Under the pieces are notes generated by a model, which did no database searches, had not been told where the DNA came from, and was given only the letters and a program-made list of their open reading frames with translations. Of a stretch of DNA of 64,000 bases, positions 1-8,564 are shown piece by piece. This DNA comes from Bacillota bacterium. Its GTDB lineage: Bacteria; Bacillota; Clostridia; Christensenellales; UMGS416. How positions within the stretch are numbered: position 1 is the first letter of the stretch; each line of letters starts with the position of its first letter. Made by a program: the position numbers and the translations under genes. Location: assembly GCA_023410875.1 (NCBI GenBank), contig JAEYPH010000039.1, positions 1-64,000 of the forward strand. The letters are read 5' to 3'.

Positions 1-60
1 CAATCCCCATAGCGCGCATGTCATTCACCGCAGTTTCGTTCAATGGCAGTTATCCAACGT
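1..60. repeat. Copy of a ~60-bp flank also present at 20098-20157
   Basis: The first 60 bases resemble 20098-20157: both begin CAATCCCCATAG, then share GCAGTTTC, TTCAATGG and TATC-AACGT in the same order, about three quarters identical by eye. At 20 kb this stretch directly follows a truncated LytTR gene fragment. The window therefore probably opens just downstream of a second copy of that relic. From 1 to 423 I see no gene: only this flank, a nested hairpin and repeat units. Confidence 0.5.
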
Positions 61-128
61 TAGGCAATTGCAGATGTAAAACAAGCACAGCAGTTCTTTC
101 GCGCTGCTGTGCTCTTTCTGTTGCCTAA
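60..128. other. Nested double-stem hairpin
   Basis: Outer arms TTAGGCAA (60-67) and TTGCCTAA (121-128) enclose inner arms AGCACAGCAG (84-93) and CTGCTGTGCT (104-113). All four arms pair perfectly. It could be a terminator for whatever lies left of the window, or part of a mobile intergenic element. No T-run follows on either strand, so an ordinary terminator is not certain. Confidence 0.6.
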
Positions 129-148
129 CCTCGGATAACTCGCTATTC

Positions 149-259
149 ATAACATGCAACTCAGACTCCCTCTCCAGAGGGTACCATGTGTAATAACACG
201 AAACTCAACCCATGTTCTTAAGAGCATGGGTTCTAAACAATGCGAAGTTGGGCCCCCCC
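149..259. repeat. Degenerate 45-bp tandem repeat array, copy 1
   Basis: Cores start at 149 (ATAACATGCAACTCAG), 193 (ATAACACGAAACTCAA) and near 238 (ACAATGCGAAGTTGGG), spaced 44-45 bp. Between cores are short stems such as CCCTCT/AGAGGG and AACCCATG/CATGGGTT. The same core and period recur at 19.5, 30.0 and 31.5 kb. Confidence 0.6.
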
Positions 260-423
260 TTCCCCTTCATCATCTCCATATACTCTTTTACAAATAGGAC
301 ATTCCGTCAACGGTTGTATCGCTGCAGCGCATCGCCGTTTCGAAGGATATACTCCCATTGTTCGGCATATTCGACATACGGTCAGTGTGTGTTCCATGCG
401 TTCACCTGCTCCGGCACGTATTG

Positions 424-1098
424 TTACAGGCTAACGACCTTGGCTTCACCGCTGCGAATAGCAACGATCATATCCTGAATATCAGCCAGCGGCCTATCCA
501 GCCCGATGCCTGCCAAATGAGGTTGCGCACCGATGTGGTTGTCCGATCCTCCAATGCGCAGCAGGCCGTAGTTAGCAGCATATTCCTCCGCGCGTGCATT
601 CTCAAAATCCGTCCTGCTGGCGTTTACCACCTCCACACCATCCACCGACCGGGGCAGCAGACGGATCATGTCGATGTACCACGCTTCGCGGTATGGATGC
701 GCATGAATGATGAGTCCACCTTCACTACGCACAAGGGCGCAGTAATCGTTCAAACTTATTTCTATCACCTCCGGGTGGCTCAGCAACCAAGCCTTATCCA
801 ACCCGTATGTCAGGAAGTCAGTACCGAAAAGGGAATATTCCCAGCCAAAGAACACATCGACACCGATTTTAGCGCCTTCCTCCGCAGCATGCTCATATCC
901 CATGCAGAGCCAGTCAACCCTTTGCGCCCATGAAAGATTGGTGGGGACGGCGCTGTTGCCATTAAAAAAATGGTCGGTGATGCATATGCCTTTCACGCCC
1001 CTATCCCGATAAAAACCAACCAGTTCTCCGGCGGATATGGATGAGCATTTACTGGCTTCTTGTGTGTGTGCATGGGTTTCGTACAGGAATTCAGGCAT
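424..1098 (-). CDS. PHP-domain metal-dependent phosphoesterase
   Basis: A 224-residue cytoplasmic protein of the PHP (polymerase and histidinol phosphatase) family. The metal-binding signatures occur in the usual order: HAHT near the N-terminus, ITDH around residue 41, a glutamate in the WEYS segment, HAHPYR mid-protein and GSDNH near residue 185. Family members hydrolyse phosphomonoesters or cyclic phosphates; the substrate here is unknown. GGGAGG stands a few bases before the ATG at 1098. It lies downstream of the mannonate dehydratase-like gene on the same strand, but a 350-bp gap with a terminator-like hairpin separates them, so it may have its own promoter. The family is firm, the substrate is not. 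Confidence 0.85.
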   Translation of the reverse strand: MPEFLYETHAHTQEASKCSSISAGELVGFYRDRGVKGICITDHFFNGNSAVPTNLSWAQRVDWLCMGYEHAAEEGAKIGVDVFFGWEYSLFGTDFLTYGLDKAWLLSHPEVIEISLNDYCALVRSEGGLIIHAHPYREAWYIDMIRLLPRSVDGVEVVNASRTDFENARAEEYAANYGLLRIGGSDNHIGAQPHLAGIGLDRPLADIQDMIVAIRSGEAKVVSL

Positions 1099-1448
1099 AA
1101 TAATCCTCCCGGGAAATCCATCGACGATATCTGAAGATACACCGTATCCAAGATCATCATCACGTCTGAGTGCGGCTCAGGGTTTCTCGCAACAGGATCG
1201 GCCAATCTGACCATTGGAGAAGATGCCCAAGTGAACAGGGTAACCCTGATGCTTCCTGAGGTTATCATTCTTTTACAAAAAATGGAAGAAAATTGGAGAA
1301 TTGAGGTATCCCCCGAAAGTGGGTCCAAGCTTAGCGATGGCTTTAACACGCATCCTAAAATCAAGCCCTGCTCCAAAGAGCAGGGCGGACAATCATGCGC
1401 AACTGGTGCTAGACAATATACCGTTTACTCAGGTTTGGAAACTAGCGG
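1099..1448. other. Gene-free stretch between PHP gene and mannonate dehydratase
   Basis: No convincing gene. It holds the terminator-like hairpin at 1365-1386. A plus-strand frame around 1231-1380 is open but has no ribosome binding site and resembles nothing I recognise; it may be a relic. Confidence 0.4.
1365..1386 (-). terminator. Hairpin terminator after the mannonate dehydratase gene
   Basis: GCCCTGCTC (1365-1373) and GAGCAGGGC (1378-1386) form a perfect 9-bp stem with a 4-nt loop. Read on the minus strand it is followed by TTGATTTT. It sits 60 bp past the stop of the minus-strand gene. Confidence 0.6.
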
Positions 1449-2420
1449 CTAAGCATCGAGGTCGAACCCAGCCGCATGCATCAGGCCTTTCATATAACCA
1501 ATTCCATACAGACGGCCCAAAACCTCATAACCAGGATTATCATTGCTCTCACCGTCCATCGTCGGTACATGGTCCGAACGGATGGGGCCCTCATATCCGC
1601 ATTCCTTATAGGTACGAATGATCGTGGGCTGATGGTTCTGGCCGCACTCATGGAAGACCTCCTGGAACTTTTCAGGCGTGCCAACCACATCACGGAAATG
1701 AGCGAAGAACAGCTTGTTGTCTGCGGTAAAGTCACGTATCATTTGTGGGATGTCCTCGCCCGCAGCAGCCATTGTACCGGCGCACAGCGTTATACCGCTG
1801 TTCCGGCTTGGCACCAGCTCGATCGCTCGGCGCATCGCAGCTGCGTTTACCAGGATACGAGACACACCGCGAATGGGTGACATCGGAGGATCGTCTGGGT
1901 GCAGCGCAAGCTTGACACCAGCCACTTCGGCCTCCGGTACGATTGCCTGAAGCATATACTTCAAGCCGGACCACAGTTGGTCCTCAGTCACAATCCCAGA
2001 TTCAGTCATAGGAGCATTCGCCATCACCGAATGGTCATACCCAGTGGCCAGTGCGCCGCCACGTGTAGGAATGTCCATCGAGGTGCGTAGCCAGTTGAAT
2101 TCGGCCATGAAATCGTAGCAATAGACCGGGATTCCAACACGCCCCATGTTCCGGATCAGCGTGATGACCGACTCAACTTCTTCATCCCTGCCGGGGAGCC
2201 CAAGCTTGATCTTGTTAGCCGGCGGCCTGGATTCCACGACGAGCGGTATGATGCCATTATCCCGAAAGCGCTGCGCCATGCGCAGCAGCGGTTCGTAATC
2301 CCATGGCTTCTGTCCGCTGCGTGCGATGCCCATGCCAGTCACCGCATACCGTATGCCCATCTGCTTTGCCAGCCTCCATATGCGGTTCGGCTGGGAATCC
2401 AGAAATTCTGCTACTTTCAT
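1449..2420 (-). CDS. Mannonate dehydratase family protein (UxuA-like)
   Basis: A 323-residue TIM-barrel enzyme similar to D-mannonate dehydratase, which turns mannonate into 2-keto-3-deoxygluconate in hexuronate breakdown. Recognisable segments are the LHPDDPP stretch near residue 175, LCAGTMA near 212, FAHFRDV near 239 and RSDHVPT near 281; these carry the metal- and substrate-binding His, Cys, Asp and Arg residues of the family. It is shorter than the E. coli enzyme (about 394 residues). GGAGGGGG precedes the ATG at 2420. A TTGACA (minus strand, 2501-2506) lies upstream, with GATAAA about 18 bp further on as a possible -10. It diverges from the glycyl radical enzyme gene. A related sugar-acid dehydratase role is possible. 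Confidence 0.85.
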   Translation of the reverse strand: MKVAEFLDSQPNRIWRLAKQMGIRYAVTGMGIARSGQKPWDYEPLLRMAQRFRDNGIIPLVVESRPPANKIKLGLPGRDEEVESVITLIRNMGRVGIPVYCYDFMAEFNWLRTSMDIPTRGGALATGYDHSVMANAPMTESGIVTEDQLWSGLKYMLQAIVPEAEVAGVKLALHPDDPPMSPIRGVSRILVNAAAMRRAIELVPSRNSGITLCAGTMAAAGEDIPQMIRDFTADNKLFFAHFRDVVGTPEKFQEVFHECGQNHQPTIIRTYKECGYEGPIRSDHVPTMDGESNDNPGYEVLGRLYGIGYMKGLMHAAGFDLDA

Positions 2421-2663
2421 GCTTTAACCCCCTCCTTTACTTACGAAAAAGGCCCCGATCTCTAGCACATGCCACATTTATCAAACGGAAATATTCGCTT
2501 TGTCAAGTCATTTACCCTTTATTCATCGCAATGCACCCAATCCACGTTCAATCTGAGAACTGTCTAGATAGAACATGATTGACAATTTAATAACTTCTAT
2601 AAATCCGTATAATGAAAATACGATACCATGGCATAATGCTGTTGATGATAAGGACTGTGTCGC

Positions 2664-4820
2664 ATGAGAAAACTCGATCTGTTGAAAGAAGAAATGGATC
2701 ATATTCCCAACAATCCAATAAACCTCCGGAATTACTTGTTATATTTGGGATACCGCGATCATTTCGACGCCTCATCTCCCCTCGCCAGGGCATATGCAAT
2801 CGAGTCGCTGCTGGTGAACCACCGCAAGCACATCTATTGGAACGATTTGATCGCCGGTTCAATTCGCGGGCTGGTTATGGAAGAGGAAGGCATCTTAGAG
2901 CCCATGCTGGCCCGGGCGAATAAAATAACGGACAGCTATGGCAGCAATCATTTCTGGACCAACATGGATCACTTTGCACCGGATTATGAAACCTTCCTTG
3001 CGGATGGCATACCCGGTACCTTGTCGAAAATCCAAAAATCTTTGCTTGAACACCAAGAGGATCAGAATTATCCAAAAAAGAAAGCCTTCCTGGAGTCTGC
3101 GGCCATTTCCATGAGAGCTTTCGGCAGAATGGTAGGGCAATATGGTATGGCCGCCGCATGCATGGCGCAAGAAGCAGAAAGCCCGGCCCAAGTGAAGCAG
3201 CTTACCGAAATCGCATGCATTTGCGAAAAGCTTCAGACTCAAAGCCCGGGCACCTTTCATGAAGCATTGCAATTAGTATGGCTGGCTCACGTAAGCTTTC
3301 TGTATGAGGGGCGCTATGCCATGGCCTTCGGGCGCATGGACCAATACCTGTACCCATTCTACAAGACGGATGTGGAAAACGGCACGCTGACCCGCGATCA
3401 GGCACTGGAACTGGTGCAATGTACATTGTATAAAATTGGTGAAAGCCGGATTTGGGGTGCTGACGATGTTGTCAATATTGCCATTGGCGGCATTAAGCCC
3501 GATGGCACAGGCGGCATCAATCCATTATCGTATCTAATCCTGGAAGCGGTCAAGAACTGTAATATACCCGGCCCGAATCTATCAGCAAGGCTCTACAGGG
3601 ATGCCCCGGATCATTTCCTCGATGAGTGTCTGAAGGTCATCGGTACGGGGCTTGGTTATCCGGCACTGATGAATGACGAGGTAAATATACCGGCACTTCA
3701 CCGCCATGGATATTCCCTGGAGGACTGCCGCAATTACTGCATGGTGGGCTGTATTGAAAACTTTATCCAAGGCAAGCAGCCACCGTGGTCTGACGGGCGA
3801 TACAATGTACCAAAATTCATCGAGTTGACGCTGAACCGCGGCAAATGCATGCAAACCGGTGTTCCTCTTGGCCCTGATACTGGCGCTATTACTCGTTTTG
3901 CAACAATGGAAGATTTCATGGAGGCCTTGCAACAGCAGATGACGTATGGGGCAGCGGAGTACATGATGCACTTCCGCAACGAAAATGAACGGTACAACCA
4001 CGCCGCCTACATGCAGCCCTATCTGTCATGCTATTGCCGGTGCTGCATCGAGCGAGGCTTGGACATAAACGACGGTGGTGCGCTTTATCCCTCCGTGCAC
4101 GGCGCCGGGTGCATGGGCATAGCTACGGTCTCCGATTCTCTGGCCGCCATCGAAAAGGTTGTATATGAGCAGAAGGTATGTTCCATCGAAACGCTCCGAG
4201 ACGCGTTGATTGCGGATTATGAAGGTTACGATGAGCTTCGGGCGGCATTGCGCAAGGCGCCCAAGTATGGCAACAATGACAATTCTGTAGACCGTTATGC
4301 GGTATGGTATGTGTCTTTCCTGGACAGCCTGTTCGGGCGATACCGTACACGTGACGGCGGCGCTATCTACACGGCTATAGCCTCCAACGTCAGCAACATC
4401 CCAGCCGGCGCCGAAGTCGCCGCTACACCGGACGGGCGAAGAAACGGTGAGCCGCTTAGCGATGCCGCATCTCCCATGCACGGCCAGGACAGGAATGGCC
4501 CTACAGCAGTGATTCTTTCGCTTTCCAAGCCCGACTACACCTTGGTTTCCTGCGGAACGGTCCTGAACCAGAAATACGCTCCCTCGATGTTCACAGAACC
4601 CGGAAAACGCGCCAGTTTACTGTCGCTCATCAAAGTCTACTTCCAGAAAGGCGGACAGGAAATCCAGATCAACGCGGTATCCAGGGAGGTCCTGGCCAAA
4701 GCGATGGAAAACCCTGATGATTACCGCAGCCTGGTGGTGCGTGTGTCCGGTTTCAGCGCATACTTCACGGGTCTGGACAAATGCGTACAAGAAGATATTC
4801 TGCTTCGCACGGAGCATTAA
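2664..4820 (+). CDS. Glycyl radical enzyme, dehydratase/lyase type, substrate unknown
   Basis: A 718-residue member of the pyruvate formate-lyase-like glycyl radical family. The thiyl cysteine is in MVGCIEN (Cys363), followed two residues later by a glutamate, as in eliminating members such as glycerol or hydroxyproline dehydratases; pyruvate formate-lyase has a Cys-Cys pair instead. The glycyl radical loop near the C-terminus reads RVSGFSAYF (Gly696). The protein is shorter than most family members (about 780-850), mainly at the N-terminus. The activase gene begins 5 nt after the stop, so the two form an operon. Divergence from a mannonate dehydratase-like gene hints at a sugar-acid or polyol substrate, which is inference only. 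AAGGA precedes the ATG. Confidence 0.9.
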   Translation: MRKLDLLKEEMDHIPNNPINLRNYLLYLGYRDHFDASSPLARAYAIESLLVNHRKHIYWNDLIAGSIRGLVMEEEGILEPMLARANKITDSYGSNHFWTNMDHFAPDYETFLADGIPGTLSKIQKSLLEHQEDQNYPKKKAFLESAAISMRAFGRMVGQYGMAAACMAQEAESPAQVKQLTEIACICEKLQTQSPGTFHEALQLVWLAHVSFLYEGRYAMAFGRMDQYLYPFYKTDVENGTLTRDQALELVQCTLYKIGESRIWGADDVVNIAIGGIKPDGTGGINPLSYLILEAVKNCNIPGPNLSARLYRDAPDHFLDECLKVIGTGLGYPALMNDEVNIPALHRHGYSLEDCRNYCMVGCIENFIQGKQPPWSDGRYNVPKFIELTLNRGKCMQTGVPLGPDTGAITRFATMEDFMEALQQQMTYGAAEYMMHFRNENERYNHAAYMQPYLSCYCRCCIERGLDINDGGALYPSVHGAGCMGIATVSDSLAAIEKVVYEQKVCSIETLRDALIADYEGYDELRAALRKAPKYGNNDNSVDRYAVWYVSFLDSLFGRYRTRDGGAIYTAIASNVSNIPAGAEVAATPDGRRNGEPLSDAASPMHGQDRNGPTAVILSLSKPDYTLVSCGTVLNQKYAPSMFTEPGKRASLLSLIKVYFQKGGQEIQINAVSREVLAKAMENPDDYRSLVVRVSGFSAYFTGLDKCVQEDILLRTEH

Positions 4821-4825
4821 GCGCC

Positions 4826-5731
4826 ATGAGACTTACAGGCATCGTCAGTGATCTTCAGCATTTTTCCACCGGGGACGGCCCAGGCATAAGGACAACTGTG
4901 TTTCTGAAGGGCTGCAACCTGCATTGCGAATGGTGCCATAACCCAGAAACCATTCCAGCAAGGCCGGTGTTGTTGTATTATGAGCACCTTTGCACCCTCT
5001 GCGGCGCCTGCCAAAGGGCCTGCCCCTATCGCATTCATACGATTGACACATCAAGGCACCTTATCAATCGCCAACGATGTATGGCGTGCGGAGCTTGCGC
5101 TGCTGCTTGCCCCTCCTGTGCGCTGAAAATCTGCGGCGAGGAAAAGCAACTGTCTGATGTTATGGATTTCATTCTCACGGATGTTGATTTCTACCGATCT
5201 TCCGGTGGAGGGGTGACTATTTCGGGGGGCGAGCCCATGCTTCAGGCGGAGTTCACCTCTTCGATCGCATCCGAATGCAAAAAGCATGGTCTGCATGTAA
5301 TCGTCGATACGGCTGGCAATGTAGATTTTACAACGTTTGGCCATGTCGTTCCTTTCACGGATTTATTTTATGTAGACCTCAAGGGTGCAACGGAGGCAGA
5401 TTACCAGGGAAAGACTGGTGGCAGACTCACGATGGTATTGGAGAACATTACCAAGCTGAGAGCGTTGGGGTGCGCGGTTGTAGCAAGGATCCCGATCATC
5501 CCTGGATACAACGACAGCTTGGATTATTGCAGCAAGATGGCAGACTTGCTGGAAAAGACAGATTGCCATCATGTGCATTTGCTTCCTTTCCATCGCTTGG
5601 GATCGAGCAAATACCGTGCGTTGGGGTTGGACTGGCATTGCCAGGGGATTGAGCCGCCTAAAGCAGAGCAGATGCATAGGCTTGGTATGGTTTTTAGCAA
5701 AAAGGGGTTCTTGGCTGAAGTAGAATCTTGA
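4826..5731 (+). CDS. Glycyl radical enzyme activating enzyme (radical SAM)
   Basis: A 301-residue radical SAM activase that would install the glycyl radical on its partner. The SAM-binding cluster motif is CNLHCEWC (Cys-X3-Cys-X2-Cys) near residue 30. Two ferredoxin-type 4Fe-4S motifs follow, CTLCGACQRACP and CMACGACAAACP, the inserted domain typical of activases for non-PFL enzymes. A glycine-rich SGGEP segment near residue 135 binds SAM. The start at 4826 is chosen because GGAG at 4811-4814 precedes it and the radical SAM fold starts there; an earlier in-frame ATG at 4781 lies inside the upstream gene. Confidence 0.93.
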   Translation: MRLTGIVSDLQHFSTGDGPGIRTTVFLKGCNLHCEWCHNPETIPARPVLLYYEHLCTLCGACQRACPYRIHTIDTSRHLINRQRCMACGACAAACPSCALKICGEEKQLSDVMDFILTDVDFYRSSGGGVTISGGEPMLQAEFTSSIASECKKHGLHVIVDTAGNVDFTTFGHVVPFTDLFYVDLKGATEADYQGKTGGRLTMVLENITKLRALGCAVVARIPIIPGYNDSLDYCSKMADLLEKTDCHHVHLLPFHRLGSSKYRALGLDWHCQGIEPPKAEQMHRLGMVFSKKGFLAEVES

Positions 5732-6032
5732 TTAAGAACAGGAACGGCGAGGATAGATGGGTTAACATGGGAATCGCAGCAGCATGTACTAAGTGTAAAT
5801 AGCACCGCAGTTTAACCCAATACTCGCAAAAAAAGCGGTCTCAATATTACGAAGTTGAACTTTCTCTTACCTGCTGATGGAAATAAAGAACCAAGAAATG
5901 CGGCTATACGAAGTAGCATATCTTGGTTCTATGCAGTAATTCTCTGAGAAAAACACCGTATTGAAGCAACTAGGACGGTGTCAGATGTCGTGCTGCATTA
6001 GCATTGGTCGGACAAACATGACTCTGGCCCTA
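5732..6032. other. Gene-free stretch with one repeat core and a hairpin
   Basis: No gene seen. A single core like those of the 45-bp array occurs at 5844-5858 (ATATTACGAAGTTG). A perfect 10-bp stem, AGAACCAAGA (5887-5896) with TCTTGGTTCT (5921-5930), extended inward by ATGC/GCAT after one mismatch, may end the glycyl radical operon. No T-run follows it, so this is tentative. Confidence 0.5.
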
Positions 6033-6764
6033 CTATAGCCCTTCCCTTTCGTAGCGCGGTTCGACAAAGCTCTTATTGTAATCGTTGCCGCCGGGGAAGT
6101 TGGCGCTCTTGAGCACGCCGGGCATCTTCCCGCGTTTGAGCAGCTCCTCGACGACCGCCGTCGTGATGCTCCACATGATAAACGCCGCAGAAAGGCCCGA
6201 CGCGGCGCACAGGCTGGCCTCAAGCCCCTCCACCTCCATCATCGCCTCGGCGGGCGGCGCGCAGTTGTCGATGACGATGTCGGCGAATTCGTGCAGCCGC
6301 TTGCCGCTGGAATGGGGGCTCTCCACCTTGGTAGCGTAGGACATCGACGTGATGGCTATGATCTTCATGCCCATCTTGCGGGCTTCGCAGGCCAGGTCCA
6401 CAACGCCAAAGGTGCGCCCGGACACCGAGCCCATAATGAACACGTCGCCGGGCCGTGCGCCGGAGGCCCGCAGTGCATAGGCCGCCAGCCCCTCCATGGA
6501 GGTGTTTAGGTCTGAACGATCCCGCTTGCGGACCGGGTTGTCGACAGTCAGGTGGTACTTGAACGGTTTATAGAGGATGAGCCCGCCGCCCCGGTAAATG
6601 AGCTCCGCATCGATGATGTGGCCCGAATCGTGGATATGGACGCAGGCGCCCCCGTCCACAGCCTGGGCGATCAGTGCCGCAGCCTTCAGCATTTTCTCTT
6701 TTTGCGTCGTGCGCACCTTCGCGTACAGCTCGTCGATGGTTTCCCAGTAGCGGTCAATCAACAT
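6033..6764 (-). CDS. SIS-domain sugar-binding protein (probable sugar isomerase)
   Basis: A 243-residue single-SIS-domain protein. SIS domains bind phosphosugars in isomerases, deacylases and etherases. Visible are the N-terminal helix, GDVFIMGSVSGRT (serine-rich sugar phosphate loop) around residue 115, and the C-terminal SGLSAAFIMW helix. The ATG at 6764 is chosen because AAGGAGGGA lies just upstream. It is the last gene of a seven-gene operon, 31 bp after a second SIS gene that is clearly related. In this setting an N-acetylhexosamine phosphate isomerase, deacetylase-associated or etherase role is plausible, but the exact reaction cannot be read. Confidence 0.75.
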   Translation of the reverse strand: MLIDRYWETIDELYAKVRTTQKEKMLKAAALIAQAVDGGACVHIHDSGHIIDAELIYRGGGLILYKPFKYHLTVDNPVRKRDRSDLNTSMEGLAAYALRASGARPGDVFIMGSVSGRTFGVVDLACEARKMGMKIIAITSMSYATKVESPHSSGKRLHEFADIVIDNCAPPAEAMMEVEGLEASLCAASGLSAAFIMWSITTAVVEELLKRGKMPGVLKSANFPGGNDYNKSFVEPRYEREGL

Positions 6765-6795
6765 GTAAAGTCCCTCCTTGTGTTCTGGTATTCGT

Positions 6796-7545
6796 CTAGC
6801 GGCCCATGTAGAAGATGTGATCCCGGTATTCCTCAAGCATCCTTTGGTTGTGCGCGTCGCCGCCGTCGATGTTGGCCGAAACGAACACCGGCGGCACGGT
6901 GCCGGCACGGGCAATCAGCGCAACCGCTTGGGCTACCATGGCGTTGAGCATCGCGGCGCCCACGGCGGTGGACGTCGGGCCGACCTTCTCCGGCACGCCG
7001 TCGATGGCAAGGGACGAATCCCCAAGGCAGCCGCAGTTGTCCAGCACGAGGTCAGCCACTTGATAGAGGTTTTGCCCGCCAGGATGGCGCGAGGCCTGCC
7101 GGGTCGTCGTCTGCATGTTGGTCAGCGCAATGACGTAAGCGCCCTTCTCGCGGCAGCGCAGTGCCACATCCACCGTGACGGTGTTGCGGCCGGAGACCGA
7201 GTGCACGATGACGACGTCCCCTTGCCCGATGGGTTGATTATCCACGATAACGCGGCCATAGCCATTCAGGCGCTCCATCTGGCTGGTCATCGTCGCGGGG
7301 TCCACATCCAGGCAAAGGCCGGGAGCGCGGATGGGGTTGATCGTGGCCATCCCGCCGGTGCGGTAATAGAGTTCCAGCGCGACCAGGCCCGCGTGGCTGC
7401 AGCCGAAGGCAAAGATGTTCCGGCCGCCCAGCGACGCCTCGCACAGCTTCTGCGCACCGCGCATCAGCGCATCGGACTGTGTGGACAGCACGCTGTCCAG
7501 CGTCCTTTGCAGGTTCCCGATGTATTGACGGATGATGTCGTCCAT
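6796..7545 (-). CDS. SIS-domain sugar-binding protein (paralogue of its neighbour)
   Basis: A 249-residue SIS protein. NIFAFGCSHAGL near residue 43 and VVIVHSVSGRNT near 113 are the phosphosugar-binding loops. DNCGCLGDSSLAIDG parallels the DNCAPPAEAMMEVEG segment of the next gene, so the two probably arose by tandem duplication and might form a heteromer. GCGGGAGG precedes the ATG at 7545; longer in-frame versions would run into the kinase gene. It sits between the BadF-type kinase and the other SIS gene. The reaction is not determined. Confidence 0.75.
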   Translation of the reverse strand: MDDIIRQYIGNLQRTLDSVLSTQSDALMRGAQKLCEASLGGRNIFAFGCSHAGLVALELYYRTGGMATINPIRAPGLCLDVDPATMTSQMERLNGYGRVIVDNQPIGQGDVVIVHSVSGRNTVTVDVALRCREKGAYVIALTNMQTTTRQASRHPGGQNLYQVADLVLDNCGCLGDSSLAIDGVPEKVGPTSTAVGAAMLNAMVAQAVALIARAGTVPPVFVSANIDGGDAHNQRMLEEYRDHIFYMGR

Positions 7546-7559
7546 GGTTCCTCCCGCGC

Positions 7560-8555
7560 CTATGGGCGCGCAATCTTCATTTCCGGGTATTGCCGGGCCA
7601 ACAGGGCGCATGCCTCGTCCGCGGTAGCTCCGCTCTCCAGCGCCACCATGGCCAGGCCCGCCAGAATGGGTTCGAAGATCGGCCAGCGAATGTCCAGCTC
7701 CGGCTGTTGGGCCATCAACCGCTCCCGGAAGGCCTCAAACATCGCCGAATGGGCCTTCCATGTGCCGCCGGCACAAACCAGTCTTTTGTACTCTTCCGGG
7801 ATGTCGCAGCGCCGGAAGAGGCACAGCGTCTGCGCCGCCATCAGCTCCCCGGCTTCCCTGAGAATGCCAAGCGCCACCACGTCGCCCAGGTTGGCCGCCT
7901 CGGCGACGAGCCGGGTCAGAGAGGCCATCTGGCGGAATGGCGCGCTGGAACGGTGCACGACGTTAACCATCTCGAAATCGTGCTTAAGCCCCCAGTCGCG
8001 GCGGATCAGGTCCAACAGCAGCGTAGGCTGCGTCCAGCCCTCCAGGCCGGAGACCGCCGCGCGGATGGCCTGCTGGCCCACCCACACACCGCTGCCCTGA
8101 TCCCCCAGCAGCGGCCCCCAGCCACCCACGACGGTCCTGCAGTTTTGCTGAAGTGCCCGGGGCCGGTGCTCATCCACACACAGGAAAACGTCTGACCCCG
8201 TGCCGGAGAGCGCCAAAATTCCCTCGCGCCAGAAGGCGCCGGCCATAAGCCCCGCGATGGGCTCGCTGAGCGGTACATATTCGCGGACCGGTGCAAACTG
8301 CGCAAGCTCCGAACGCAGAACATCCGCGGGCCCCACGAACACGACGTAAGCCCGGTCGATGGCGGCGGGCCGGCACGTCGAGAACACCTGCTCCAGACAG
8401 CTCTTTACATTGGACAGTGAGTTCTCAGGCGTTGTGGAATTGGTGTTGACACCGCCCGCGAGACCAGCGCCCAAGGGCGTCAGGCGCTGGTCATAAAGCA
8501 GCATCTGCAGCTTGGTTCCGCCGCCGTCGATGGAAAGATAAACGCAATCCTCCAT
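7560..8555 (-). CDS. BadF/BadG-type sugar kinase (N-acetylglucosamine kinase-like)
   Basis: A 331-residue ASKHA-fold ATPase of the BadF/BadG family. The N-terminus carries the phosphate-1 loop SIDGGGTK. ALSGTGSDVFL near residue 118 and WGPLLGDQGSG near 147 match the adenosine and phosphate-2 regions seen in N-acetylglucosamine kinases. VCAGGTWKAH near 263 is the C-terminal adenosine motif. It probably phosphorylates an amino sugar after import. It follows the DUF5107 gene by 9 bp and has only a weak ribosome binding site, suggesting translational coupling. Confidence 0.82.
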   Translation of the reverse strand: MEDCVYLSIDGGGTKLQMLLYDQRLTPLGAGLAGGVNTNSTTPENSLSNVKSCLEQVFSTCRPAAIDRAYVVFVGPADVLRSELAQFAPVREYVPLSEPIAGLMAGAFWREGILALSGTGSDVFLCVDEHRPRALQQNCRTVVGGWGPLLGDQGSGVWVGQQAIRAAVSGLEGWTQPTLLLDLIRRDWGLKHDFEMVNVVHRSSAPFRQMASLTRLVAEAANLGDVVALGILREAGELMAAQTLCLFRRCDIPEEYKRLVCAGGTWKAHSAMFEAFRERLMAQQPELDIRWPIFEPILAGLAMVALESGATADEACALLARQYPEMKIARP

Positions 8556-8564
8556 TTTTCACGC

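Noticed and set aside
212..478. Small plus-strand open frames in the first 500 bp
   Set aside because: They overlap repeat units and the PHP gene and have no start signals or recognisable composition.
2579..2613. TTGACA and TATAAT upstream of the glycyl radical enzyme gene as a promoter
   Set aside because: The spacing is 23 bp, too long for a normal promoter, so I did not list it as a feature; activator-dependent use is possible.
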